This document shows positions 35,113 to 43,182 of a stretch of 64,000 bases of DNA, piece after piece. The notes beneath the pieces were generated by a model. That model did not search any database. It saw only the letters and a list, made by a program, of their open reading frames with translations, and was not told the origin of the DNA. The DNA is from CADEDH01 sp965263455 (GTDB lineage: Bacteria; Actinomycetota; Acidimicrobiia; Acidimicrobiales; SZUA-35): assembly GCA_965263455.1 (NCBI GenBank), contig CBDHHN010000004.1, positions 992,001 to 1,056,000 on the forward strand, read 5' to 3'. The position numbers and the translations under genes are program-made. Every line of letters starts with the position of its first letter. Position 1 is the first letter of the stretch.

Positions 35113-36207
35113 GTGAGCACACGAAGGCGACCCGGAACACCCTCGCCACGGGTCCGGGATCCGGTGCACGGTGCCGGTGAGCAGTCCGACTGCGGCGGCG
35201 ACGGCGTCGAGGGCCCCCGCCACCCCTTCGTTGACGGCTCGGCGGTGCCCTACGATCTGGTGATGAACCTGGCGGTGGAGCATCTCGACGATCCGGTCGG
35301 GGAACGACCCGACCCTGCCCGCTATCGGGACGGCGACCACGACTGGCTGGCCGAACTCGACGATCGCGTCGTGCACACCGGCCTTCCCCGCCGCCGCATG
35401 GGGACCCGCCGCATCGACCCAGCGAGTTGGCTGCTGGTCGACGGGCACCATGAGGCCGAGACGGCCCTTCGGGCCCGCCTCCTCGATCAGGCCCGGCCGT
35501 CGGTCTATCGGGCCCGACCCGACAGTGCGATGGCGGCCACCGAGACGGCGCTCCTGGTCCGGGACTGGCTCGGCCGCTATGCCCCGGACGCCCTACCCCA
35601 GTGGTCGGAGACGGCGGCCGATCCCCTGGTCGGCGCGGCCGCTTCCATCCAGGAGGACCTGTGCCTCATGCAGCGCTTCGACGACGGTTGGCGGCTGACG
35701 GCGGCCGTGGTCTGCTTCCCCACCCACTGGCGCTTGACCGAGAAGTTCGATCGACCCCAGGAGGCCATCCACGCCCCCGTCCCCCACTACGCCGCCGACC
35801 TCGGTGAGAAGGTGACCCGCTTCTTCGACCGGCTGACGCCGAATCGGATCGTGGCCCGGCGCAACTGGGGCTTCTCCCCCGATCCCCGCCTCCATGTGCC
35901 CTGGCCCCGCAAGCTGGGCCCGGGGGAGGGGCCCGGCCCGACCGGAGCCTGGCTCCGCAGCGAGCGCCAGACCCTGCGTCGCCTGGTGGTGTCGGACGCC
36001 GTCCTGTTCACCATCCGCATCCAGCTGGCTCCGGTCGCCGCGCTGGCCGCCCACCCTGCGCTGTGCCGCCGGCTGGCGGCGGCGCTCGATGACTATTCGG
36101 CCGATCAGGTGACCCAGCGGGCCACCGACCAGGACTGGATCCGGGACCTGGAGACCTGGCTGGTCGAGGCCGGCGGGCGAGAGCCCGACCGCCCGAGGGA
36201 GGTCTGA
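35113..36207 (+). CDS. DUF3445 / heme-dependent oxidative N-demethylase-like protein
   Basis: IQEDLCLMQ, VCFPTHWRLTEKFDRP, IHAPVPHYAADLGEKV, FFDRLTPNRIVARRNWGFS and ERQTLRRL are the conserved blocks of DUF3445, the family of the heme/Fe-S dimethylamine monooxygenase alpha subunit. About 364 aa at maximum. The start is unclear: GTG 35113, GTG 35164 or ATG 35263; the family usually has a PF..YxxxMxL block, so 35164 or earlier is likely. The ASCH gene follows after 2 bases. Partner subunits of N-demethylase are not seen here. Confidence 0.82.
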   Translation: MSTRRRPGTPSPRVRDPVHGAGEQSDCGGDGVEGPRHPFVDGSAVPYDLVMNLAVEHLDDPVGERPDPARYRDGDHDWLAELDDRVVHTGLPRRRMGTRRIDPASWLLVDGHHEAETALRARLLDQARPSVYRARPDSAMAATETALLVRDWLGRYAPDALPQWSETAADPLVGAAASIQEDLCLMQRFDDGWRLTAAVVCFPTHWRLTEKFDRPQEAIHAPVPHYAADLGEKVTRFFDRLTPNRIVARRNWGFSPDPRLHVPWPRKLGPGEGPGPTGAWLRSERQTLRRLVVSDAVLFTIRIQLAPVAALAAHPALCRRLAAALDDYSADQVTQRATDQDWIRDLETWLVEAGGREPDRPREV

Positions 36208-36209
36208 CC

Positions 36210-36626
36210 GTGTGGCCCAGGCTCGACGGGATGCGGGTTCTGGAGCTGGCCCAGCCGGGCCCGTTTCGGGACGAACTGGTGGATCTGGTCCTGGCCGGGA
36301 CCAAGCAGGCCACGGCCGGGCTCCTCAGCCTTGACTACGAGGCGGAGAACGAGGCCCTCGACGAGGTCGGGGAGCATCAGGTGGTGGTCGACGGCGAGGG
36401 CGAGGCGGTGGCCGTGATCGAGATCACCCGGGTCGAGCAGCACCCCTTCGTCGAGGTGCCGTGGGAGCTGGCCGACGCCGAGGGCGAGGGCTTCACCTCG
36501 ATCGAGGACTTTCGCTCCGGGTACCGGAGGTACTACAGCCGGCAGGGCATCGATCTCACCGACGACGACGTGTTCGTGTGCGTGTGGTTCCGTCTGCTCG
36601 GCGACGGGGAGCGAGCAGACGCCTGA
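36210..36626 (+). CDS. ASCH-domain protein
   Basis: 138 aa from GTG 36210, with GGAGG 8 bases upstream inside the end of the DUF3445 gene. FRDELVDLVLAGTKQATAGLL is a shortened view of the ASCH signature (the AGTKQATAGLL loop), followed by an EVGEHQVVVDGEGEAVAVIEI beta region and FRSGYRRYYSRQGI. ASCH proteins have a PUA-like RNA-binding fold; some hydrolyse N4-acetylcytidine. Likely cotranscribed with the DUF3445 gene. Confidence 0.87.
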   Translation: MWPRLDGMRVLELAQPGPFRDELVDLVLAGTKQATAGLLSLDYEAENEALDEVGEHQVVVDGEGEAVAVIEITRVEQHPFVEVPWELADAEGEGFTSIEDFRSGYRRYYSRQGIDLTDDDVFVCVWFRLLGDGERADA

Positions 36627-36690
36627 CCACCGATCCACCGACCGGATCGGCCCGCACGGCTGACGGGGTCAACCGTGGGGGATGCCAGGT

Positions 36691-36731
36691 GGGCCTTCGC
36701 ACGGCGGCGGTTTGAGTGCATGCGAAGGCCC
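36691..36731. terminator. Strong hairpin, likely bidirectional terminator
   Basis: GGGCCTTCGCA (36691-36701) pairs perfectly with TGCGAAGGCCC (36721-36731) around a 19-base loop; the stem continues outward (CCAGG/CCTGG) after a one-base bulge. It lies between the convergent ASCH and DegT-like genes. Confidence 0.7.
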
Positions 36732-36768
36732 CCTGGCCCTAGCCCCGGGCGGGGGTGGCCCGGCGGGA

Positions 36769-36799
36769 CACCTCCGGAACCAGTGCTGCGGCGGAGGTG
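36769..36799. terminator. Second hairpin before the DegT-like gene end
   Basis: CACCTCCG and CGGAGGTG form a perfect 8-bp stem with a 15-base loop, 21 bases beyond the stop of the minus-strand DegT-like gene. Together with the hairpin at 36691-36731 it would insulate the two convergent units. Confidence 0.55.
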
Positions 36800-36820
36800 A
36801 CCGATCTTGTTCGTCGTGGG

Positions 36821-38161
36821 TCAGTGGATGAGGGTGATGCGCTCCTCGGTCAGGGCCCGAAGGCGGTCGGCGTTGTCGACGAAGACCTTGTGGACGCATT
36901 CGGCGATGCGGTCCATGGTCGTGGTATCGCTCGGCTCGTCGAAGGGGCACCGGTCATGGCCCAGGACCATGCCGGTGGCGACCAGGCCCGAGGCCACGGG
37001 GAAATCCCCGTGGCCTCGGGCATGCACTGCGCCCGGTCGCGGTCCGCGATCGACCCGGTCGGCGTTGGCCGGGGATCCGCCGGGACCGTCGGTCACGAGT
37101 GGCGGCAACTGCGGATGCCAGCGATCGAGCCCGAGGCCTTCGGCCGTCAGGCAGTCGATCGCGGTGTCGCGCAGGGTCCCGGCCGAGGATTCGGCCAGGC
37201 CCAACTCGTCCGGTACGACCATCAGGGGCAGTGAGGAATAGACATGGTTGGCGCCGCGGACCTGCTCGGGGACCCACAGGCCGGGGATGGCGGCCAGGGC
37301 CCGACGCAGATGGCGTCCGTTGCGGATGCGGGTGCCGTTGCGGCCCCAGGTGTCGCGCAGCCCGCTCTCGGCCACGGCGGCGTCGATCTCCGACAGCTGG
37401 CAGCTCCAGCCGGACGAGGCGTCGACGCCGGGGTCGAAGGCGGGTGCCGGGTCGAGGGCGAGCCCGGGGTGGTCGTCGACCAGGAGCAGTCGGCGCACGG
37501 TGGCGGCGAGCTCGGCGTCGTCGGTGGCGAACAGGCCGGCGGTGCCGAGGCTGGAGCGGACGTCGCCGCCGGCCAGCGAGCAGTAGCTGACCCGGCCGTG
37601 CGAGCCGACGGGTTGCTGATCGAAGACGGCACCCAACGAGCGGGAGCCGTCTTCGATCAGCGACACGCCGTGCCGGCCGCAGATCTCGGAGAGGTTCAGG
37701 TAGTCGGCCGTCGTGCCGTGCCGGTCGATGGCGATCACGGCGGCCGTCCGGGGGGTGATGGCCTGCTCGACCGCCTTGGGGTCGAGGTGGACGTGGACCG
37801 GGTGGAGGTCGACGGCGACCGGCGTGTAGCCGGCCAGGGCCAGGGCCCGGGCGGTGCCGGCGGCGTCGACCGGGTGGATGATCTCGGCCCCCGGTTCGAG
37901 GTCGAGGGCGGCCAGGGCGGCGCCGAGGGCGATGCGACCGGAGCGGCAGGCCACGACGTGGCTGCGTCCGGTGGCGTCGGCCCAATGGCGCTCGAGCCGA
38001 CGGACCCAGGACTCACAGGCCGGGGTCCGGTCGGGGCCGTTGCGGGCCACGCGGAGGAACTCGGGCGTGAGACCGGGCGGCCCGGTGGGCACCCAGGTCG
38101 GGTGGTCGTTGATGGCCAGGGTCGGGGTGCCGCCGTCCAGGGCGAGCTGGAGAGCGGGCAT
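36821..38161 (-). CDS. DegT/DnrJ/EryC1-fold protein lacking the PLP lysine
   Basis: 446 aa from ATG 38161, with GAGG 6 bases upstream. The fold is that of sugar aminotransferases: a ACRSGRIALGAALAAL helix in place of the usual N-terminal SGTxAL motif, HPVDAAGTARALALAGYTPV, and IEDGSRSLGAVF with Asp171 that would bind the PLP pyridine. Where the family has SFHxxKxxTxGEGG, this protein has SYCSLAGGD (192-200) and SSLGTAG, with no lysine nearby. It cannot form the normal Schiff base, so a non-transaminase role is likely. Downstream of the duplicated-HTH regulator gene on the same strand. Role unknown. Confidence 0.72.
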   Translation of the reverse strand: MPALQLALDGGTPTLAINDHPTWVPTGPPGLTPEFLRVARNGPDRTPACESWVRRLERHWADATGRSHVVACRSGRIALGAALAALDLEPGAEIIHPVDAAGTARALALAGYTPVAVDLHPVHVHLDPKAVEQAITPRTAAVIAIDRHGTTADYLNLSEICGRHGVSLIEDGSRSLGAVFDQQPVGSHGRVSYCSLAGGDVRSSLGTAGLFATDDAELAATVRRLLLVDDHPGLALDPAPAFDPGVDASSGWSCQLSEIDAAVAESGLRDTWGRNGTRIRNGRHLRRALAAIPGLWVPEQVRGANHVYSSLPLMVVPDELGLAESSAGTLRDTAIDCLTAEGLGLDRWHPQLPPLVTDGPGGSPANADRVDRGPRPGAVHARGHGDFPVASGLVATGMVLGHDRCPFDEPSDTTTMDRIAECVHKVFVDNADRLRALTEERITLIH

Positions 38162-38320
38162 CAGCAACCTCGGGAGTGACGTGTCGGTCGGGCGGGCATA
38201 CCGAGTGTTCAGTCCTTTGCAACTTCCGCGCTACATAGGAAGTACCCCATGGCGAGTCAGCCGTCTAGACAGATGGGTCGAACTGTGAAGTGGGGCACAC
38301 ATGGTTCGAATTTGACCAAG

Positions 38321-39625
38321 TCATGGACCTTCACCTCCCTGTCGAAGCTGCAATGCACGAACGAACGCACGTTCTGTTTCCCCAAGAGCTCGCCGGGCGA
38401 CGTCGATGGTCGCCGGCGACCAGTTCTGATGAATCGAGACGGCGCCGGCGCGCATGCCGAGCCCGCCCGACCACGTGAGCGCGTCGTCGGCCACGACCCG
38501 GACGGGCGCCTCGGGTGTGGAGCAGGTGAACCAGAAGAGCCCCGGGGGCTCGACGGTGAGGGTCCGATCCCAGTCGCCCCACCTGAGCGTGACCGGCCAT
38601 TGGCCGGCCGGCCCCTCGAACGAGAGCCACACCGGACCTCTCCAGAAGCGGGGATAGCTGATGAGACCCTCCCCCCGGTCCCGCCGCAGCTCCTCGACGG
38701 CGAGGGTGCCGGCGGCGTCGAGGACCTGGTCCAGGGCGGCGGGCAGGAGGCGGTCGTGGGGTTGGCCAACGTCGGTCTCGAACCGACGCAGGGTCTCCTT
38801 GCTGATGGACAGATCTGTTTGCTTGACCAGCAGGTCGACGACGTCGGCGAGGGAGAGCCCGCGGGAGTGGCGCAGGGTGGCGAACTTGGCCCGATCGTCG
38901 TCGTTACGCACCCGAAGGGCGGGCGGCCACTCGGGTTCGGCCGGTTTGTCCGGGCGCGATTTGTATCTTCTTGAGACAAAGGAGCCGAGAATTCGGGGCG
39001 CCATAGCGGCGAACGTGACCATCTCCTTAGAGCGCTGGCTCCGGAGACGGCCGGCGAGGTTGCCGACGAACAGGTCCATGAATGTCCCGGAGGCCGAACT
39101 GCGGAGCAGCAGGTCGACGGCGCTGACGACCTCGGCCCCCGGGATCGAAGGGGGGAGGCGGCCACGGCCGAAGTCGACCCAACCGGGCTCGGAGAGGGCG
39201 ATGACGATGGGCGACTCGCCGACCGACACGCTGAGGGTGACGAAGGCGCCATTGGGCCCGAGGTCAAAGGTGGGCTCCATCCGGGCCACTCCCCACTCCC
39301 CGATCACGTCGATGCGGGCCGTTGGCGAGCGGAACCACAGCCAGACCGGGGTCGAGGCGCCGGGGTAGACGTAGGTCCAGACGTGCCGGGGGCGAATGCC
39401 CTTGGGCGTCCCGAACGACCACAGCAGGCCTTCGAGGACACCGTCGCCGTCGAGCAGTTCGTCGAGCCGCTCGAGGTTGATGGAGATGTTGCGGGCGCCG
39501 CGCTCCCAATTCGACAGGGCGCTGGGCTTGACCGAAAGGCGCTGAGCCACGTCCTGCTGGGACAGACCGAGGACCTCGGTCCGCCACCATCGGAGGATGT
39601 CGCCCTGGGACGACCAGGTGGGCAT
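38321..39625 (-). CDS. XRE-family regulator with internally duplicated HTH plus beta module
   Basis: 434 aa. An N-terminal XRE HTH (about 8-60; LGLSQQDVAQRLSVKPSAL, SNWERG) is followed by a beta-rich module (WLWFRSPTARIDVIGEWG ... GWVDFGRG). A second HTH-like stretch (about 246-300; RGLSLADVVDLLV, SKETLRRFE) is followed by a second similar module (VWLSFEGPAGQWPVTLRWG ... ALTWSGGLG). The two halves therefore look like a duplication of one HTH-beta unit. No enzyme motif seen. The protein may bind two half-sites on one chain and sense a ligand in the beta domains. The DegT-fold gene follows on the same strand after about 160 bases. Confidence 0.7.
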   Translation of the reverse strand: MPTWSSQGDILRWWRTEVLGLSQQDVAQRLSVKPSALSNWERGARNISINLERLDELLDGDGVLEGLLWSFGTPKGIRPRHVWTYVYPGASTPVWLWFRSPTARIDVIGEWGVARMEPTFDLGPNGAFVTLSVSVGESPIVIALSEPGWVDFGRGRLPPSIPGAEVVSAVDLLLRSSASGTFMDLFVGNLAGRLRSQRSKEMVTFAAMAPRILGSFVSRRYKSRPDKPAEPEWPPALRVRNDDDRAKFATLRHSRGLSLADVVDLLVKQTDLSISKETLRRFETDVGQPHDRLLPAALDQVLDAAGTLAVEELRRDRGEGLISYPRFWRGPVWLSFEGPAGQWPVTLRWGDWDRTLTVEPPGLFWFTCSTPEAPVRVVADDALTWSGGLGMRAGAVSIHQNWSPATIDVARRALGETERAFVRALQLRQGGEGP

Positions 39626-39776
39626 CGGTCAGCGGCGTTGTGGGAGCAGTCCTCGGGGTACGACGAAAACAACAGGACGACGAGCGTCGAGGGTCATGTG
39701 CGGCGGCCTTCCCGTGCGGCGGTTGGCGTTGCGTGGTGGCGGGGCGGCGGTGGCGGTCGCCGGCCCGTTCTGGCGA

Positions 39777-41462
39777 TCAGTCCTCGGTGCCCTCGTGGGC
39801 GCCGAGTACCACGGGTACCACCATAGGCCGAAGTCGGGTTTGTTTGTTGATGAATCGACCTATGGAGCGGCGGGCAATTCTTTCCAGCTCCTGTCGGGTC
39901 CGGACGCCGTCGCCCAGTGCCGACTCGACCGCTTGGCGCACGGCCAGTCGGGCCTCCTTGCGGAGGGTCTCGCCGTCCTCGCCGTCGACCCAGCCCCGGC
40001 TGATGACGGCCGGCTCGTCGAGCAGTTCGGCATTCGGTCCGTTGATGGCGATGGGGATCACCACGCTGACGAAGCCCTCTTCGCCCAGGATCCGCCGTTC
40101 GAGCAGCACGTTGTGGTCGAGGGCGTTGATGGTGCCGTCGATGTAGATGTAGTCGGACGGGACCTCCTCGCCCCGGCGGACACCCTTGTCGTCGACGATC
40201 ACGGAGTCGCCGTCGGAGCAGAGGAGGATGCGATCGGCCCGGGTACCCATCTGGGTGGCGAGCCGGGCGTGTTCGGCCATGTGCCGGTACTCGCCGTGGA
40301 CGGGGATGAACCACTGGGGCTGCACGATCGAGTGCACGACCTTCAGCTCCTCGGACTTGGCGTGGCCGGTGGCGTGCACGGCATGGGTACCCGAGTGAAT
40401 GACCTCGGCCCCCCGCCGGAGCAGCCCGTCGATGACGCGGCTGACGCTCGACTCGTTGCCCGGGATGGGGTGGGACGAGAGGATGACGCAGTCGCCCTCG
40501 GCGACCTTGAGCCAGCGGTTGTCGCCGCTGGCCATACGGGCCAGAGCCGACAGGGGCTCGCCCTGGGAGCCGGTGGAGATCACGCACAGCTCGTCGTCGG
40601 GGATGCCGTCGACGTCTTCGATGTCGCGAAGCTTGGCGTCGGGGATGGAGAGGAGGCCCATCCGTCGGGCCAGGGCCACGTTGTTGTTCATCGACCGGCC
40701 CAGGGTGGCCACGGTCCGGCCCGAGGCGATGGCGGCGTCGGCGATCTGCTGGACCCGGTGGATGTGGCTGGCGAAGCAGGCCACGATGATCCGACGCCCG
40801 ACGCGGGCCCGGAACAGATCGTGGATCGACTGGCCGATCGAGGTCTCCGAGGCCGAGAAGCCGGCCTCCTCGGCGTTGGTGGAGTCGCAGAGGAAGAGGC
40901 GGATGCCGTCGTCGGAGGCGAGGTGACCCAGACCGGCGAGGTCGGTCAGGCGTCCGTCGACCGGGGTCATGTCGAGCTTGAGGTCGCCCGAGTGGAGGAT
41001 CACCCCCTGGGGGGTGTGGAAGGCGGTGGCGAACCCGTGAGGCACCGAGTGGGTGACGGGGAAGAACTCGAGGTCGAAGGGGCCGACCTGGATCCGGTCG
41101 TTGTCGGACACCTCGATGAAGGTCGCCTGGTCGAGGACCCCGCGCTCCTCGATCCGGTGGCGGGCCAGGCCAAGGGTGAGGGGGGAGCCGATGATCTTGA
41201 GCGGCATCTCCTCCAACAGGAAGCTGAGGGCGCCGATGTGGTCCTCGTGGCCGTGGGTGGCGATGACGCCCTCGACCCGGTGGGCGTTGTCCCGCAGGTA
41301 GGAGAAGTCGGGCAGGACCAGGTCGACCCCGGCCATGTCGTCGTCGGGGAACATGATCCCGCAGTCGATGAGCATGATGCGGCCGCCGACGTCGACGGCG
41401 GCGCAGTTGCGCCCGATCTCGCCCAGGCCTCCGAGAAAGACGACTCGTACCGGTGCCGGCAT
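39777..41462 (-). CDS. rnj: Ribonuclease J
   Basis: Metallo-beta-lactamase/beta-CASP endo- and 5'-3' exoribonuclease for rRNA and mRNA processing. VVFLGGLGEIGRNC opens the protein; the zinc motif THGHEDHIGAL has His70, His72, Asp74 and His75. LHSGDLKLDMTPVDG, DSTNAEEAGFSASE and HPIPGNESSVSRVIDGL (beta-CASP) follow, with VHATGHAKSEEL near the end of the core. 561 aa. Its ATG overlaps the dapA stop by one base, the usual dapA-rnj pairing of actinobacteria. Confidence 0.96.
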   Translation of the reverse strand: MPAPVRVVFLGGLGEIGRNCAAVDVGGRIMLIDCGIMFPDDDMAGVDLVLPDFSYLRDNAHRVEGVIATHGHEDHIGALSFLLEEMPLKIIGSPLTLGLARHRIEERGVLDQATFIEVSDNDRIQVGPFDLEFFPVTHSVPHGFATAFHTPQGVILHSGDLKLDMTPVDGRLTDLAGLGHLASDDGIRLFLCDSTNAEEAGFSASETSIGQSIHDLFRARVGRRIIVACFASHIHRVQQIADAAIASGRTVATLGRSMNNNVALARRMGLLSIPDAKLRDIEDVDGIPDDELCVISTGSQGEPLSALARMASGDNRWLKVAEGDCVILSSHPIPGNESSVSRVIDGLLRRGAEVIHSGTHAVHATGHAKSEELKVVHSIVQPQWFIPVHGEYRHMAEHARLATQMGTRADRILLCSDGDSVIVDDKGVRRGEEVPSDYIYIDGTINALDHNVLLERRILGEEGFVSVVIPIAINGPNAELLDEPAVISRGWVDGEDGETLRKEARLAVRQAVESALGDGVRTRQELERIARRSIGRFINKQTRLRPMVVPVVLGAHEGTED

Positions 41463-42403
41463 CAGCGGGCTCCCGCCACGTCGAGGGCGGGACCGGCGGA
41501 GGGGGAAGCGTCGTCGCCGAGCGCGGCGAGCACGCCTTTGCACCGTTGCTCCATGTCGCCCGGGGTGGGGCCCATGGGCGGGCGGCAGGGACCGACCGAA
41601 ACACCCAGGAGGTTCATCATGGCCTTGGTGGGGACGGGGCTGGGGGCGTCGTCGTAGGCGAAGTGGCCGTACGCGGGGACCATGCGGCGGTTGAGCTGCA
41701 TGGCCCGCTGCACGTCCCCGGCGGTGTGGGCGGCGATCATGTCGGACATCAGGCCGCCAACGTAGTGGGTGACGACACCGACCACGCCCACCGCCCCGAC
41801 ACTTAGGAACGGCAGGGTCAGGCCGTCGTCGCCGGAGTAGATCTCGAAGTCGGGGTCGACCTCGGCCAATCGGGCGGCGCAGACGGCCGTCTCACCGGGG
41901 TCGCCGGCGGCGTCCTTGAGGGCGACGATGTTGTCGATCCCGGCGGCCAGGCGGACGATGGTGTCGGTGGCGATCTTGCGCCCGGTGCGGCCGGGTACGT
42001 CGTAGATCATGACCGGGAGGTCGGTGGCGGCGGCGCCGGCGGCGAAGTGGTCGAACAGGCCTTGTTGTGAGGGCCGGTTGTAGTACGGGGCGACGCTGAG
42101 GATGGCGTCGGCCCCGGCGGCGGTGGCCATCTCGGTGTTGATGACCGACGACCGGGTGTCGTTGGATCCGGCTCCGGCCACGAGGGGCCTACCCGGGATG
42201 GCTTCGCGAACGGCGGCGATCAGGTCGCGCTGTTCCTCCTTGGTGATGGTGGGCGACTCGCCGGTCGTGCCGGCCACCACCACACCGTCGTTGCCGTTGG
42301 CCACCAGGTACCTGGCCAGGTTCTGGGCGCCGTCGAGATCGAGGTCGCCGTCTGCGGTGAACGGTGTGACCATGGCGGTCAACACGGTTCCGAACTTCGC
42401 CAT
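41462..42403 (-). CDS. dapA: 4-hydroxy-tetrahydrodipicolinate synthase
   Basis: First committed enzyme of diaminopimelate/lysine synthesis, condensing pyruvate with aspartate semialdehyde. GTTGESPT (45-52), catalytic Tyr134 in IYDVPGRTG and Schiff-base Lys163 in IVALKDAAGD are all present. 313 aa. ATG 42403 has AAGGA upstream. Third diaminopimelate-path gene in the window besides dapF and dapC. Coupled to rnj. Confidence 0.96.
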   Translation of the reverse strand: MAKFGTVLTAMVTPFTADGDLDLDGAQNLARYLVANGNDGVVVAGTTGESPTITKEEQRDLIAAVREAIPGRPLVAGAGSNDTRSSVINTEMATAAGADAILSVAPYYNRPSQQGLFDHFAAGAAATDLPVMIYDVPGRTGRKIATDTIVRLAAGIDNIVALKDAAGDPGETAVCAARLAEVDPDFEIYSGDDGLTLPFLSVGAVGVVGVVTHYVGGLMSDMIAAHTAGDVQRAMQLNRRMVPAYGHFAYDDAPSPVPTKAMMNLLGVSVGPCRPPMGPTPGDMEQRCKGVLAALGDDASPSAGPALDVAGAR

Positions 42404-42458
42404 TGGGATGTCCTTGCGGTGGTGGGTGGTCAGTGGAGCCGAGGTGTCGGCCGGTGGC

Positions 42459-43139
42459 TCAGTCGGCGTCGATGCGGGCCGTCTCGGTTGCCCGATCGAG
42501 GCCGAGGGTGGCCAGGAGGTCCTCGTGCCATTCGAACCAGACCGTGTGGTAGGAGTCGATCACGGGACTGGTGAACCAGTCGAGTCCGCCGTGCCGGATA
42601 AGGCCGTGGGCGGCGACAAGGCGGCGGCGGTGCAGGTCGAACCGCCCGTCGACGGCGATCAGCTTGTCGAGCAGGGTCGTCGCCTCGTCGTGCATCCGAT
42701 CGAGGTCGGCGAGGACGGCGGCGTCGTAGGCGGGATCGTCGTGACGATTGAGGACGACGGCGTCGGGGGCGTCGCCGGGGTTCGGGGGCAGGACCTGCCA
42801 GCGGGTGCACAGCTCGAGCAGCCGACGGTTGAGGGGGGTGAAGGTGTCGTAGGCGGCCTCGACGGCGGCCCTGGCCCCCGGGGTCCGGTCCAACCGCTCG
42901 GCCAGAAGCTGCTCGTGACGGGCCCGACCGGTGTTGGTCAGTCGCCAGCCGGTGGCCGCACCCTTGGCCTCGGCCACCAGGCCCTCGGCGGCCAGCTGCC
43001 GAAGGGTGGGGTCGAGGACCTCGGGCCCCTCGTCGCCACCCGTGCACAGCGCGACCAGGGCAGCCGTCTCGGCCAGCCCCTTGAGCCGGAGGCCGTGCAG
43101 CGCATCGAATGCGCACGGAGAGCGGTCGACGCTGCCCAT
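42459..43139 (-). CDS. Winged-helix (MarR/PadR-like) regulatory protein
   Basis: 226 aa from ATG 43139. FDALHGLRLKGLAETAALVALC, LDPTLRQLAAEGLVAEAK and GWRLTNTGRARHEQLLAERLD make a winged-helix DNA-binding domain with a typical wing ending in LTxxGR. The C-terminal part is helical (FTPLNRRLLELCTRWQVLP, DRMHDEATTLLDKL) and may bind a ligand or dimerise. The 3' end is 55 bases from the dapA start. No function can be named. Confidence 0.68.
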   Translation of the reverse strand: MGSVDRSPCAFDALHGLRLKGLAETAALVALCTGGDEGPEVLDPTLRQLAAEGLVAEAKGAATGWRLTNTGRARHEQLLAERLDRTPGARAAVEAAYDTFTPLNRRLLELCTRWQVLPPNPGDAPDAVVLNRHDDPAYDAAVLADLDRMHDEATTLLDKLIAVDGRFDLHRRRLVAAHGLIRHGGLDWFTSPVIDSYHTVWFEWHEDLLATLGLDRATETARIDAD

Positions 43140-43182
43140 AGTGAGGCAAGCGTACCAGCCGGGCTGCCAGCGCTGGAGCGGG

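Noticed and set aside
38300..38315. tRNA-like T-arm sequence GGTTCGAATTT
   Set aside because: No acceptor, D or anticodon stem around it.
39626..39776. Small gene between the duplicated-HTH regulator and rnj
   Set aside because: No frame with plausible start, ribosome-binding site or composition; probably the promoter of the regulator gene.
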